A stretch of DNA of 64,000 nucleotides, from NCBI GenBank assembly GCA_963576475.1, contig OY754972.1:31171107-31235106 (forward strand), in the 5' to 3' direction. Shown in pieces: positions 1-11,540 of the stretch. Numbering within the stretch: the stretch's first letter is position 1; each line of letters begins with the position of its first letter. The translations under genes were made by a program, and so were the position numbers. A model generated the notes under the pieces. The model was not told where the DNA came from. It saw only the letters and a list, made by a program, of their open reading frames with translations, and made no database searches. The DNA comes from Molanna angustata. Its lineage: Eukaryota > Arthropoda > Insecta > Trichoptera > Molannidae.

Positions 1-84
1 ATATATATATATGTGTATATGTATATGTATATGTGTATGTGTATATGTATATGTATATGTGTATATGTGTATATGTGTATATGT
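1..84. repeat. (AT)n/(TATG)n microsatellite
   Basis: Alternating TA with interspersed TATG/TGTA units runs directly up to a perfect hairpin at 85. It lies in the presumed intron upstream of the oxidase exon. Confidence 0.9.
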
Positions 85-147
85 GTCCGTTCGAGTCGAA
101 AGCTTACTACCAAGTAACTTGGTAGTAAGCTTTCGACTCGAACGGAC
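85..147. repeat. Perfect 31-bp inverted repeat with 1-nt spacer
   Basis: Positions 85-115 are exactly the reverse complement of 117-147, with a single A at 116 between the arms. The arms start GTCCGTTCGAGTCG. They are richer in GC than the surroundings and carry a HindIII-like AAGCTT core. The palindrome could be a MITE tip, a fused pair of transposon ends or a fold-back assembly artefact. GC-richer sequence of unknown origin follows to about 290. Confidence 0.9.
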
Positions 148-934
<787 letters not shown>

Positions 935-1158
935 CTTTGAAAAATGCTGAAGTAACAGAACATGCCGTTGGCTTGAGACCTCACAGAGTACCAGTTAGAG
1001 TAGAGGGAGAACAAATGGAGATACCAGGAAAAAGGATGAAAGTGGTCCACTGTTATGGCCATGGAGGATATGGTGTAACTTGTGCTCCTGGAACAGCTAA
1101 ACAGGCTGTAGCTATTGCCAAAACCATGCTGATGGCTAATGGATCCAGTAAATTATAA
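935..1158 (+). CDS. D-amino-acid/D-aspartate oxidase, last exon (partial gene)
   Basis: Seen: after the acceptor AG at 933-934, two bases complete a codon. The frame from 937 then reads 73 residues to TAA at 1156-1158. It contains GLRPHRVPVRVE, then the glycine-rich HCYGHGGYGVT, and ends in SKL. Known: the G-L/F-R-P-x-R motif and the H-x-Y-G-H-G-G-x-G segment close the FAD/substrate site of the DAAO/DDO family, which oxidatively deaminates D-amino acids to 2-oxo acids, ammonia and hydrogen peroxide. A terminal SKL is the classic PTS1 signal, so peroxisomal location is expected. The upstream exons, including the N-terminal FAD-binding GxGxxG, are outside the window. The last exon cannot decide between D-aspartate oxidase and D-amino-acid oxidase. 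Confidence 0.9.
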
Positions 1159-1241
1159 TATTATTTTACATTTCTTGATTTACACAAATCCAAAACAATA
1201 TTGTCAGCATGTTAATGAATAAGACAAAAATTGTGTCATTT

Positions 1242-1247
1242 AATAAA
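1242..1247 (+). terminator. Polyadenylation signal AATAAA of the oxidase gene
   Basis: AATAAA lies about 85 bp after the stop codon and is followed by a T-rich stretch near 1267, a typical 3'-end arrangement. Confidence 0.6.
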
Positions 1248-1454
1248 ATGAATTGAATAGAAATTGTGTTTTTTTTTGTTTCAAATTTAATTTACATTAT
1301 GAGTATAATATATCACGAAACAAATCAATTACATGCCACATACTACTCAAAACTGGATAAACATTAATTTTATACATTAAATTTAAATATATGAATACCA
1401 TTTCTAATGTTTTTTTACTGTGCGTACACAATTTGGTCGGTGTGAGCGCACAAC

Positions 1455-1530
1455 TTATACGGAACATTGGCCATGTCTCCAGTAGGCAGAGAGAACCGAA
1501 TGCCACACAACTCCATCCACACCATCTCAT
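1455..1530 (-). mobile_element. LINE 3'-terminal relic
   Basis: The segment CCAGTAGGCAGAGAGAACCG with the following CACA matches better copies at about 34353-34470 and 47575-47660. Read on the minus strand these encode the end of a LINE ORF (DRxVWRSV followed by SLPTP). Only the terminal tens of bases survive here. Confidence 0.45.
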
Positions 1531-2159
1531 ATGTGTATATCAACTGTCCAGGCTTCTCAATTGTGTATTCGATTAAAATGTTTTCTTTTAGATATATAAC
1601 TGATTTATTACAGCAACTTACATTATTTTTTGATATATTTAACTCAAGTACAGTCATTAAGCACCGAGTTTAAACAAAATGTAACTCTTTATCAATCATA
1701 TACCTACACAGTTGTACTGAATTTAAGGTAGATATTATTATCTTATAGCAATAAACCCACCTATGTTTAACTCTTCAAATATTTCATAGATCACAATAAA
1801 TTTACAATATCCACAAAATAAAAATATATAGAAACATTACACTGTAGTGAAATACAACAAAATGTTACCTGGATAACTCAAAGAGAGAATATATGTCTGT
1901 GTTGTATTTATCTGTGTATGTGGTAGATTTGTGTTCCATATATTTTTACATGACGTTCGTTTTGGCTAGTAAGGGCCTAGTTAGCTGAAACGATCAACCA
2001 GTAAAATAGAATTAAATACCATATGCGGAACAAACATCAGCAACCTATTTTATTGATTTAAAAAAAACCTCCATAATTAATATTCTCGGAGAAAACTTAT
2101 TCAAAAGTTTTACAAGTTAAAGTCCAAGAAACTGTGACCGCCAGACTAAAGTCACAGTA
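1531..2159. other. AT-rich intergenic DNA
   Basis: No coding exon, RNA gene or repeat was recognised. It separates the oxidase 3' end from the LINE cluster. Confidence 0.5.
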
Positions 2160-2837
2160 AGCCTTCTTCTTCTTGTGCCGCACCTACTGGCGGTTGGCGA
2201 CCACGACCATCAAACCAAACTCATCTCGATCTTGCGTTTACCTAATTAGTGACGCTGCATCAGGAATCCTACAATATTCTTTTACGCCCCACACTCCGTG
2301 TTGTGATTTGTTATCTTATTTGAATTTCGCGCCATATTGTGGTGGCGCTAGTGTTATAGTATAAGGGGAGACATCTGGTGACAAAAGTTGCAATTATTGT
2401 TAAGGCAGTTATTAACATTTTTCCCTCTCTCTTGTCGAAACCTCCAAGCCATCAACATGTGTTAAAGAAGTAAATGATAAACACAAATTCAGTTTTTTAT
2501 TCAACCAAACCACATCACTCCGTCTTCCCTCAATCTTTCTCTCCACTATAAGTTGTAGAAGGGCATATTTATCACCACGGAATATGTGGCCAAAGTATGC
2601 GGATTTGTGTCTCTTGACAGTGGTCAGCAACTCTCTCTCTTTCTCCATCATATTTAACACTCTTTCATTGGAGATTCGACCCATGAGATGCGCATCAATC
2701 ACATCTCGAATGCTTTAATTTTATTTATTATTGAAATTTTGAGAGTCCAACCTTCCACTCTACACAACAGTACTGGCAACATTTTAGCTTTAGATATTGG
2801 TTACACAGCACTTTTTACATTTTGTAGAAGGTGGATC
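2160..2837 (-). mobile_element. RTE-type LINE, C-terminal and 3' part (continues at 4113-5940)
   Basis: On the minus strand 2702-2440 reads IDAHLMGRISNERVLNMM, then KERELLTTVKRHKSAYFGHI, characteristic of the C-terminal region of RTE-like LINE polyproteins (F52C9.6-like in insect annotations). Just upstream on the minus strand (2870-2700, frame broken) one can read RVEGWTL and KAFEM, the preceding conserved blocks. The low-coordinate end has the CTTCTTCTTCTTGTGCCGC tract typical of such 3' tails. Stops and frameshifts make it a pseudogene. The rest of the same copy resumes at 4113 after an opposite-strand insertion. Confidence 0.8.
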
Positions 2838-4112
2838 GAAACATTTTGTAAAAGTGATGGAGTGAAAGAGTAAATGTGGTGCTGGAGGAGAATGTTGCGC
2901 ATCCCATGGACAGCCAGAAGAACAAATGTGTCAATTCTAGACGAGCTGAATGTTGCGCATCCCATGGACAGCCAGAAGAACAAATGTGTCAATTCTAGAC
3001 GAGCTGAATGTTGCGCATCCCATGGACAGCCAGAAGAACAAATGTGTCAATTCTAGACGAGCTGAATGTTGCGCATCCCATGGACAGCCAGAAGAACAAA
3101 TGTGTCAATTCTAGACGAGCTGAATGTTGCGCATCCCATGGACAGCCAGAAGAACAAATGTGTCAATTCTAGACGAGCTGAATGTTGCGCATCCCATGGA
3201 CAGCCAGAAGAACAAATGTGTCAATTCTAGACGAGCTGAATGTTGCGCATCCCATGGACAGCCAGAAGAACAAATGTGTCAATTCTAGACGAGCTGAATG
3301 TTGCGCATCCCATGGACAGCCAGAAGAACAAATGTGTCAATTCTAGACGAGCTGAATGTTGCGCATCCCATGGACAGCCAGAAGAACAAATGTGTCAATT
3401 CTAGACGAGCTGAATGTTGCGCATCCCATGGACAGCCAGAAGAACAAATGTGTCAATTCTAGACGAGCTGAATGTTGCGCATCCCATGGACAGCCAGAAG
3501 AACAAATGTGTCAATTCTAGACGAGCTGAATGTTGCGCATCCCATGGACAGCCAGAAGAACAAATGTGTCAATTCTAGACGAGCTGAATGTTGCGCATCC
3601 CATGGACAGCCAGAAGAACAAATGTGTCAATTCTAGACGAGCTGAATGTTGCGCATCCCATGGACAGCCAGAAGAACAAATGTGTCAATTCTAGACGAGC
3701 TGAATGTTGCGCATCCCATGGACAGCCAGAAGAACAAATGTGTCAATTCTAGATGAGCTGAATGTTGCGCATCCCAAGGACAGCCAGAAGAACAAATGTG
3801 ACAATTCCAGACGAGCTGAAGATTGAGGATCGTCTGTTCACGATATGTTACAGACGTATCCTTCAATTCTTTGGATACATTGCCAGAAGGGAACTGGACT
3901 GCCTCGAGAAGCTTGTGATGGGCAGCGTGGAGGGATGGAGATCTTGTGGTCGCTCACCGACCAGATGGAGCGATCTGGTTAAGTCCACAATGTGGTCTTC
4001 GGTGACTGGTGCTCTGCGTTCAGCCCAAAACAGATTGGCATGGAGACGGGCCATACGTGTGGAGACAGACTTCAGCCGCTATCCTCAGTCATGAGGAAAA
4101 GGACGAATATAA
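2838..4112 (+). mobile_element. LINE C-terminal fragment with internal satellite, inserted in the minus-strand LINE
   Basis: The plus strand reads MWCWRRMLRIPWTARRTNVS from about 2874, is expanded into the 58-bp array, and after the array continues through 3820-4094 with RRILQFFGYIARRE, GRSPTRWSDLV and SAQNRLAWRRA to a stop at 4094. These are consecutive blocks of a LINE ORF2 C terminus. Both edges carry AAGGTGGATC (2828-2837 and 4113-4122), consistent with a target-site duplication of about 10 bp made on insertion into the minus-strand RTE copy. Confidence 0.75.
2890..3817 (+). repeat. 58-bp tandem array, 16 copies, LINE-derived
   Basis: The unit starts GAATGTTGCGCATCCC and ends CTAGACGAGCT. 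Unit starts fall at 2890, 2948 and every 58 bp to 3760. By eye the internal units are identical; the last two carry a few substitutions (GATGAGCT, CCCAAGG, GTGACAATTCC). One frame of the unit is the LINE peptide RMLRIPWTARRTN. Since 58 is not a multiple of three, expansion destroyed the ORF. Confidence 0.97.
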
Positions 4113-5940
4113 AAGGTGGATCTAGCCATCTCAATCTCGGCCTTTATTTTGGAATCTGGGTTCTACTCATCATTCAACCAGTACCCCAAGTATTTAAAAC
4201 GGGACACCTGTTCTATTACACAGCCATCAATAGAGAGGCTTATATTGTTGGATCTTCATTTGCTTACTAACATAGTTTCTGTTTTGAGAGCACTCATGCA
4301 AACTCTCTTCCAGATTCATTGATCAATTTGGCCAGATGTTGCAGATGCTCGCAGTGTCAGCTATAATGGCAGTGTCGTTGGCATATCTTATTTATGGCCT
4401 TTAAATTTATCTTTATCCCTATGTCAACATCTTCTAGGGAATTTCTGAAAATTTACTCCGAGTACAGGTTGAACGACATGGGCGAAATTATACATCCTTG
4501 TCTGACTACCTTTAGGGTTTTTATATCTTCAGTGGTGTGGTCATTAATTCTTACATGTGCAGTTTGATTAGAGGTTTGCAATAACTATTATATTTTTTCC
4601 ATCCAACCCAATCCTTTGTAATAGTTATGTATATAAGTTTTTCATGTTTTACATTGTCAAAGAGTTTTTCGTAGTCAATAAAACATACATATATATTTCT
4701 GTAGATCCAGACATTTTTGGACAAGCATTTGTATGGAGAAAAGAGCCTGTCTTGTTTCGAATCAATTAGGGATCCAAACTGTGTTACTCCTATATTTGCA
4801 TCAATCTTCCTCCAAGTCTATTGTGTAGGATTATTAAAAATATTTAAAGTACATGACTCATTAAGCTAATAAGTCTGTAGTCTTTACAAGATGTAGCATT
4901 TATTTTTTTTGAAAGGACATTCTGTAGGTATTTGTCCTGTACTCTAGATGTTATTAAATAATTTTGGCAAAAGATCGATCCTGTTTGATTCAAGGTATTT
5001 TAATGCAGCATCTTCTATTAAATCAGGGCCAGTTGATTTTAGATCTACTTTTATAATACTGGATCAACTTTCTTCCTCTTCATTCGGGTGATTCGCTGGT
5101 CTGTTGTCATAAAATTATTTTTCCACGTATGACTTCCATAATAAGTTTGATCTTCTTTTTCAACAATTAAATTGTTTTGTTTATCAACAAGTTTAGCCGT
5201 AATAGTTTGCTTTGTAGTACTTTCCGAAAATTGAAGCTATCATATCTGCACTCCAACAGTTCTATCTCCTCGCTCTTATCTAACCGTTGTTCTTTTGGAT
5301 TTCTTATTTCAGATCTATTCTGCGATACACAGTATTTAACACAGCACGCATATTTAATATTGGCACACTTTCTCATTAGTTCCAATATATGAATTATTCA
5401 TCCTATCCTGACGTTTCTTATTATTCCTTAAACCCAACTTATGAACTGACACTTCCATAATAGTATTCCTTCCCTCATCCATGACTCGTCCACAATACAG
5501 TTGATAAAATTGACATCACTTAAGTCATCATTCAATGTTCTATTAAATTCCAATCTTGTGTCATTATTATTTAATATAGCAGTATCAATTATCTTGTGGT
5601 TTTGTTTTACATTGTCTTTTTAGTTTTAGTCTGATTTGGGTAACAACAACTTTTTTAAAAGCATTTCAGTATTAAGTGTTTACAAGAGTAAAGTCTATTT
5701 GGTTTCTTAAAATAATATGATTATATGCATCCTGTGAAGATTTCCATGTATAAAGTCTCCTTACTGGTAGTTGAAACCAGGTGTTAGTTACACAGAAGTT
5801 GTGCTCGTCACAAAGTTGGACCAGTCTATCATCGCGATCATTTCTTGCACCTAGTCTAAAGTTACCCACTATGATGCCCTGTTGCCCTTTTCCAATTTTT
5901 GCATTAAAATATCCCATTACAATTGTCATTTGATACAAAA
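4113..5940 (-). mobile_element. RTE-type LINE, endonuclease and reverse transcriptase relic (5' part of split copy)
   Basis: On the minus strand 5938-5672 encodes an AP-endonuclease segment (GYFNAKIGKGQQG, then WFQLPVRRLYTWKS and NQIDFTLVN). Downstream on the same strand, in shifting frames, one finds RT-region fragments: STGPDLIEDAALKYLESN near 5030, a Q-KCLD block near 4700, QGCIISPMSFNLYSE near 4480, and AEIEMARSTF near 4115. Many stops and frame changes show an old inactive copy. Its C terminus continues at 2837-2160 beyond the inserted fragment. Confidence 0.8.
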
Positions 5941-6789
5941 TTATGGATAAAAATAAATTTTAACAAGAAAAGACTAGTCACATTTAAAAAATAGTATTAT
6001 GATGGATTTTGAAACTATACAACACATATTAATTTCAATCAAAGAGCATTTGTTTTATAAATAGTATATTTTATATATGAGCAAAAATATTAATGTAAAA
6101 ATCAGTGTATTTTGTACAAAAAGGAGCCAAAACTTACAAAATATATAAACTGTATTTGGATAAAAGGACGCAACAAACCATGTAACACAATAATAAAGAA
6201 ATGATAATTTTTTTTCTCAATGAAACTATATAAATACGTACAACAAAAATAATATCACATATTGATTTATTCACCAATTAGCACAACTATATAATTATAC
6301 ATTTGAATATAATTTGAAAAAAAAAATCACTATTGTCAAAATTTAATAATTCAAACATAAAACACAACATATCTACAAAATATTCATACTAATTAAAATA
6401 CTATCATAAAAGATCAAATTGTATACTAATTTATCAATAACATACATAAAAATAATTTTATTTCCCTTAAAATATCATAATAAAAATATCTAAATGCTCA
6501 GATATGAAAGTGTTGAGATTTCATTTTTTTTAGTATAAGTTTTTATATTCTAAACACAAAAAATCAAAATTACAAATTACATTGTTTTTATTAGTTAAAA
6601 TGTGCCACAAAAATAAAGCTATGACATAAAGATACAAAAAATCATTTTGTAAAGCAAACTTTGATTTTATTTTATCTTTATGAAACAAAATTAAATAAGA
6701 CATATTTTTGTAAATTTTAGTATGTCATTGAAAGTTTAATTAACCTAATGAGATAATAATATTGAAATACTATGATATGCTATGTCGTA
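5941..6789. other. AT-rich spacer
   Basis: Very AT-rich with short homopolymers. No gene, repeat or recognisable element was seen. Confidence 0.6.
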
Positions 6790-7536
6790 ATAATTCCTCC
6801 CCTGGACCTGAAGGAATACCTTACATCATATAGGTATATGAAATGTCCCTCATTACAAAAATTCATGTATCACTCATATAAGGAAACAGTATGGTAATAT
6901 GGAATAACAAACAAAGCATGCTATATATGTTTGCTACCAAAGAAGGAAATTACCAGCGACCCAAAAGATACAAGGTCAATAGCCATAAGAAATACCATCA
7001 CCAAGGTGTTTTTCAGCCTGATGTAGGAAAGAATGTTTGATTTCATGTTAAAAAATAAGTACTTTACTGCAGGTGTACAAAAGAGATTAATTCTCCCATA
7101 ACTCTCAGGTTGTAAGGAGTATAACACCTTACTCACTGAAGCTTTACAAGATGCTAGACAGAAAGAGCAACAAATTTCAGTGTGCTGGCTAGATTTGACC
7201 AACGCCTTTGGCTTGATAGAACACAATCTACTTGACCATGAACTAAAACATTTTAATTTCCCAGAAAAGCTCTGTAATAATGTCGCATCTTACTATTCAG
7301 ATTTAAGATTTATATTAAAACTCAAAAGTGGTTTTTCTGATCCTATTCCGTATAATGTGGGACTCTTTCAAAGATTTTGTCTATTGCCAGTGGCTTTTAA
7401 TATTGTTTTTAACATCCTTTTGAGGGACAGAAAGAGAAGAAATTGGAGGTACAGACTTGTTTGGCATTTGTAAATAATTTAACGTTGCTGACAGAAAATA
7501 CTGTGTCTGTGTACAGCAGTTTTTTGACTGGTCTAA
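6790..7536 (+). mobile_element. R2-like LINE reverse transcriptase relic (first part)
   Basis: The plus strand reads SSPGPEGIPY at about 6797, then in broken frames SDPKDTRSIAI, LLTEALQDARQKEQQISVCW, LDLTNAFGLIEHNLL (RT motif A region), IPYNVGLFQRFCLLP (motif B region, with changes) and FVNNLTLLTE, where the FADDL box is expected. The block order and the QISVCWLDLTNAFG wording resemble R2/NeSL-type elements. The metal-binding aspartates of the YADD-type box are replaced, so this copy is dead. It is interrupted at 7537 by a DNA transposon. Confidence 0.75.
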
Positions 7537-8287
7537 CGCGACGTCCTAAGTAGGCGATTCAAAGTGAATGTCAGACGAAGCAGCGCGGCGCGGCGCGAAA
7601 ATAACAAACAGTCTGTAACTATGGAAGTGTCCTACGTTACCGACTGCGAGTTGGTTTCGATGCGGCGCGGCGCGATTCGAAGCGAACGCGATCAGTTGGT
7701 TTGATATTTTCGCACGAATTGAAAGCGCGGTGCCATTGTTTTTTGACATGTCAGAAATAGAAATTTTAATTTCTGTCCATGAACGTCCCATATTATGGGA
7801 CAAAGGAATTATTATTATCGAACCGTGAATTTTAGGATCTGGCAAAAATAAATGGGACTACAAGTAAACACATTTATTTATTATTGCTATTTTACAATAG
7901 GATTTTGTTCAAAACACACAAATTTTTCTCTCGCTTGCACGAATGTCAAATTTTGATATGTTTCCCGGAAAGATGTAAATTCAGTCTCATTTATTAATTC
8001 AAGATCACGTAATTCTTCATACAAATTGTGATATCCCCCATAAATATGCCTCTCTAAGTACACAATATTAGTTTCACTTCTCTGCCGTACATACTTCTTG
8101 AGTATTTTATATACGTACATCCATGACAGTAGCTGGCGGCAGAGATTCGCGCTGACGATTCGCGCACACGTAGGACAGAGCCGCCGCCGCGTCGCACCAC
8201 ATCGCATTGATCGCACCATTCGCTTGTATCCGCACCGCATCGCTTCGCAATCGCGTTCGCTTTGAATCGCCTACGTAGGACGTAGCG
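7537..8287. mobile_element. Harbinger-like TIR element, 751 bp, TAA target duplication
   Basis: The ends are inverted repeats: CGCGACGTCCTAAGTAGGCG at 7537, and at 8287 on the minus strand CGCTACGTCCTACGTAGGCG, both followed by ATTCAAAG. TAA flanks both sides (7534-7536, 8288-8290). Removing the element and one TAA rejoins the host LINE reading frame (FFDWS to KRMEVNP). A 3-bp TWA duplication is the PIF/Harbinger signature. The terminal zones are strikingly GC-rich. A minus-strand frame 8240-7887 contains YGGYHNLYEELRDLE, which could be a transposase N-terminal remnant; that identification is weak. Confidence 0.8.
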
Positions 8288-9200
8288 TAAGAGAATGGAA
8301 GTGAACCCAACAAAGTTATATGGAATGATATTGGCAAAACGAGGTACAAAATATGGTCCCATAGGTAGATAATTTGACTTCCATGGAAGGTACACAGCCA
8401 GTAAATTGGTTAGTGGATGAACTAGAAAAAATTCTGACTAAGGTGGACACCTTGGTGATATCGGGAACAAGAAAAGCATGGATATATGATAATTATATAA
8501 CGACATAGCTAACAAGACCATTGATGATCTATGAATTCCCGAAAAGAATTGTATCTACGATGGATGCCAGAGTAACAGGGAAACTAAAAACCTGGTTGTT
8601 TCTGGCTAGGCCTTGTGACACTAGCACCCTATTCAGAGCGGAAAATGACTTTAGCATGAATTAAAAAAAAACCTTCAGTGATGTATGAAAAACTAAGAAT
8701 CACTAGACACACCATCCTGAAAAACTTAAGACCAAACCATAGTAGAGATTACTCAAGAAAAAAAGAAATAAGTAATCTGAAAAGTCTGATTGATTTCCAT
8801 AATAAATTCATGGCAGGTTGTAGTAAAAACCACTCAGGTCTGGGGGTGGAGAGAAACATGGCAGAAAAAGAGCTAATGAAAGACTTTGTTGCACGAGATG
8901 CAAACAACAAATATAAACTTCATGCGTTGCTTGCAAGTTCAAAATGGTTGGTTGTCCTTGGGGGAATTTTGTATTAGTCCAGAACTGGGGTGGAAACAGA
9001 CCATACATGGATGTTTATCTGAGATGCTGAAGTTTTATCTAAATTCAATACAGGGTATGCTCCCATACCCGAGTAATTTAAAATGGTGGAATATAGCCAG
9101 ACATAAAAATTGCCACCTCTGTGGGACATCTGCATGCACAAATAGGCATATCTTGGCTGGCTGCAGGGTGGCACTTCAGGAAGGAAGGTTTTCATAGAAA
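8288..9200 (+). mobile_element. R2-like LINE relic (second part) with C-terminal CCHC
   Basis: This continues the RT after the inserted transposon (KRMEVNPTKLYG, LAKRGTKYGPIG), passes through heavily decayed sequence, then reads YEKLRITRHTILKNLRP near 8680 and PYPSNLKWWNIARHKNCHLC with the cysteine/histidine cluster C-x2-C-x8-H-x4-C at 9111-9165. A C-terminal CCHC knuckle after the RT is a hallmark of R2-like elements. The ORF is broken by stops and frameshifts. Confidence 0.7.
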
Positions 9201-9272
9201 AATTAGGAATCTAAAGACAACGCTTTGAATTATACTAATTTATTATAATTGTTCATTGTTTTTTTTAATGAT

Positions 9273-9380
9273 GGGTCGATGGCAGAGCGGTTAGCGCACT
9301 AGGCTAGTAATCCGATGGTTGTGAGTTTAAATCCTGCCTCGACCGATTTCGTTCACTTATAGCACAAGCATTTATGTTTA
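9273..9380 (+). mobile_element. SINE-A, tRNA-headed, interrupted (tail resumes at 9616)
   Basis: The tRNA-like head at 9273-9345 has an A-box region (AGAGCGGTTAGCGC) and a B-box-like GAGTTTAAATCC. The anticodon-loop position reads TTAGTAA in the sister copy at 26221. The body continues ACAAGCATTTATG and is then split by SINE-B. A short tail matching the sister copy (TTTAGGAAATGTAGGA) resumes after the insertion, to about 9660. Head mutations make a functional tRNA unlikely. Confidence 0.8.
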
Positions 9381-9608
9381 TTTATTTATTTAATATTGCT
9401 TCTCGGGCAATAGGTAGGTACTATGTCAAATATTAATTTAACACGCACCCAATAACAAGTTGCCACATTCTGGAGACTTATGATATTAATCGTCTCACAG
9501 ATCCAGACTGAAAACACAATTAAAAACTGTGTCTCCACCGGGAATTGAACCCGGGACCTTTGACTCAGCAGTCAGATATCTAACCAACTGAGCCACGAAG
9601 GCCGACGA
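9381..9608 (-). mobile_element. SINE-B, tRNA-headed, nested inside SINE-A
   Basis: On the minus strand it starts near 9605 with GGCCTTCGTGGCTCAGTTGG, has the B box GGTTCAATTCCCGG, then a conserved body (CTCCAGAATGTGGCAACTTG, TTGACATAGTACCT, GCCCGAGAAGCAATA) and an AAATAAATAAAT tail. ATGTTTA occurs on both sides (9374-9380 and 9609-9615), a target-site duplication. The copy at 27328 has the same layout on the plus strand. Confidence 0.9.
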
Positions 9609-9666
9609 ATGTTTAATTTAGGAAATGTAGGATTCATTTTAATATATATAAAAAAATAGGATAAGA

Positions 9667-9945
9667 GACAGTAGCCTTACTCTTGAAACTCAAATCCGAT
9701 ACCAATTTCAAATTTTCATTTAGAACTTACCTACATACATAGGTACCTGTCGCATGCGTACATTCAAATTATCGACTATTACCAAAGACCTTATAATAAG
9801 TATATATAAGGTCTTTGACTATTACGATGAAATATACCTACCTACCGCATATTATTCTGCGTTACAAAGGTAGGTTCTTAGCGAATCGGATTGTATTGGG
9901 TTGGTTCGAATTTGTAGTGGAGAGTAAGGCCACAGAATTTAATGC
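9667..9945. mobile_element. MITE-like inverted-repeat element
   Basis: The left part (AGCCTTACTCTTG...AATCCGATACCAATTT...TTAGAACTTACCTAC) is mirrored on the right by TAGGTTCTTAGCGAATCGGA...TGGAGAGTAAGGC. The middle contains a separate palindrome, CAAAGACCTTA...TAAGGTCTTTG, at about 9783-9817. Relatives occur at 62440-62565 (the TIR sequence) and at 61077-61110 (the palindrome). Confidence 0.65.
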
Positions 9946-10639
9946 TGAATATAAGGGCAATTGAACCACATTTTTATGATTATTCATGTAAAATAAACAA
10001 CCTCCATCACTATAAATTGAGACTCCATATTGACCAGGTGAGTGAACATGTGTCTTATTATTTTATAAAAAAATATTATTAATAAAAATACTGTTGAGGT
10101 ATTTTGATGACATTGCTCTAAATAACACAACATAAAAGTGATTTAATATTTCGTAAGTATTAATAAAATATACTTATTGGAAATTAAATAATAGAAATAA
10201 CCTACACATACATTGCAGTAGTTAGTAATGATATAATCATGCAAAGCTGAACTGATGACACAACTAATCAAGATTGGAAGACTGTGATAGTTCAGCTTTT
10301 AAACAATTGATAAATGAAGAGAGAATCAAAGAAGAAAACAGAGAACAAATTAGCCAAGAATATACCAATATTACTAAATTACAATTTGCAAAAGCAAAAT
10401 TAGTGCTGTGACATAGTATAAAAAATGTTTTTTTTATGTATTTGTTAAAACACTAAACAAAAATTACAACAAATCTTAACATCTAAATAAAAAAAAATGT
10501 CATTCTGAGTAAAATATTACTAAAAACTATATTCTGTCTTTGATATTTTAATAAAGACAATTTTAATTTATTATGTAGCAATTAAAATGTCATGTTATAT
10601 AAAAAGAATGATTATTTAATTTAACTGTTCATTTGTTCA
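9946..10639. other. AT-rich spacer
   Basis: Nothing recognisable beyond short AT-rich words. Confidence 0.5.
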
Positions 10640-11540
10640 AGATAATTTATTTCTCTTAACATATTGCCACAGTTTCGAAAGATGTGGAGACTGCGTACCA
10701 GGAGAGCCGAGCCCAGATGAACTGGGAAGAGACATAGTTTTAAGCCAAGATCCATAAGATTTTGTATGGCAAGGTCTACGTCATTCATGTTTTTTTCAAG
10801 TTTGAAGTCAAAAAACACCAACTTAGAGGCTTAGCAGCATATATGTTGAATATAATATATATGGATTAACTCAGAATTTGGAGTAGAAAATTTAGTGTGA
10901 CTGTGTATACCTTATAACTTTTGATCCACTTGATTCACAGAATCTTTTATACTCAGGATTTTGAATTTTTGATCCAGTCAGCATTTATCAACAATTTAGC
11001 TATTTGTATTTTTATTTTACATATCCAACATATCTCAAAAACCATCAAATCAAGAACGCAGAAAATTTGAATAAATAAAGACAAGTATAATTTCTCAAAA
11101 TTTAAGCCTACAAAACTTTTATACTCAGAATTTTGAATTTTTTTTTCATTCAGGGGTAAACAAATTTTTAATTTTTATATTCCATATATCTCGGAAACTA
11201 TAAAAGCTAGAATGCTGAAAATTTGTATAAATATAGATAAATACAATATCTAAAAATTGATTTTATGAAAAAGTTCCTGGGTTTTTTAAACTTTTATGAT
11301 TTTTGAGACAACGGACACACTAAATATTCTACTCCGAAATCTATATATATGCTGCGAAACCTCGAGTTGCTGATTTTTGACTTCAAAGTTGGAAAAAATC
11401 ATGCAAAAACTCCAATGCTGCATACAATTTGCTCACATGGCTCTAAGGTTAATACTTTCGATTCATTAAGAGACATAAATTCTCTTGAAAAAATCGCAGT
11501 TGGATTGTTTATATTTAAAATTATTAGATACGTATAAGTA
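10640..11540. mobile_element. Member of the foldback repeat family
   Basis: The left edge (TTTATTTCTCTTAACATATTG...CACCAACTTAGAGGCTTAGC) and right edge (GCTGCGAAACCTCGAGTTGC...AAGAGACATAAATTCTCTTG) are inverted relative to each other. Internal blocks (CCTACAAAACTTTTATACTC, ATATCTCGGAAACTATAAAA, TGAAAATTTGTATAAA) match the left arm of the large foldback in 34723-36670. It has no coding capacity. Confidence 0.65.

Noticed and set aside
9273..9345. tRNA gene
   Set aside because: A and B boxes are present but the acceptor-stem pairing is poor, the sequence is mutated, and it continues into a SINE body. The same applies to 9530-9605, 26221-26294, 27328-27403 and 50755-50826.
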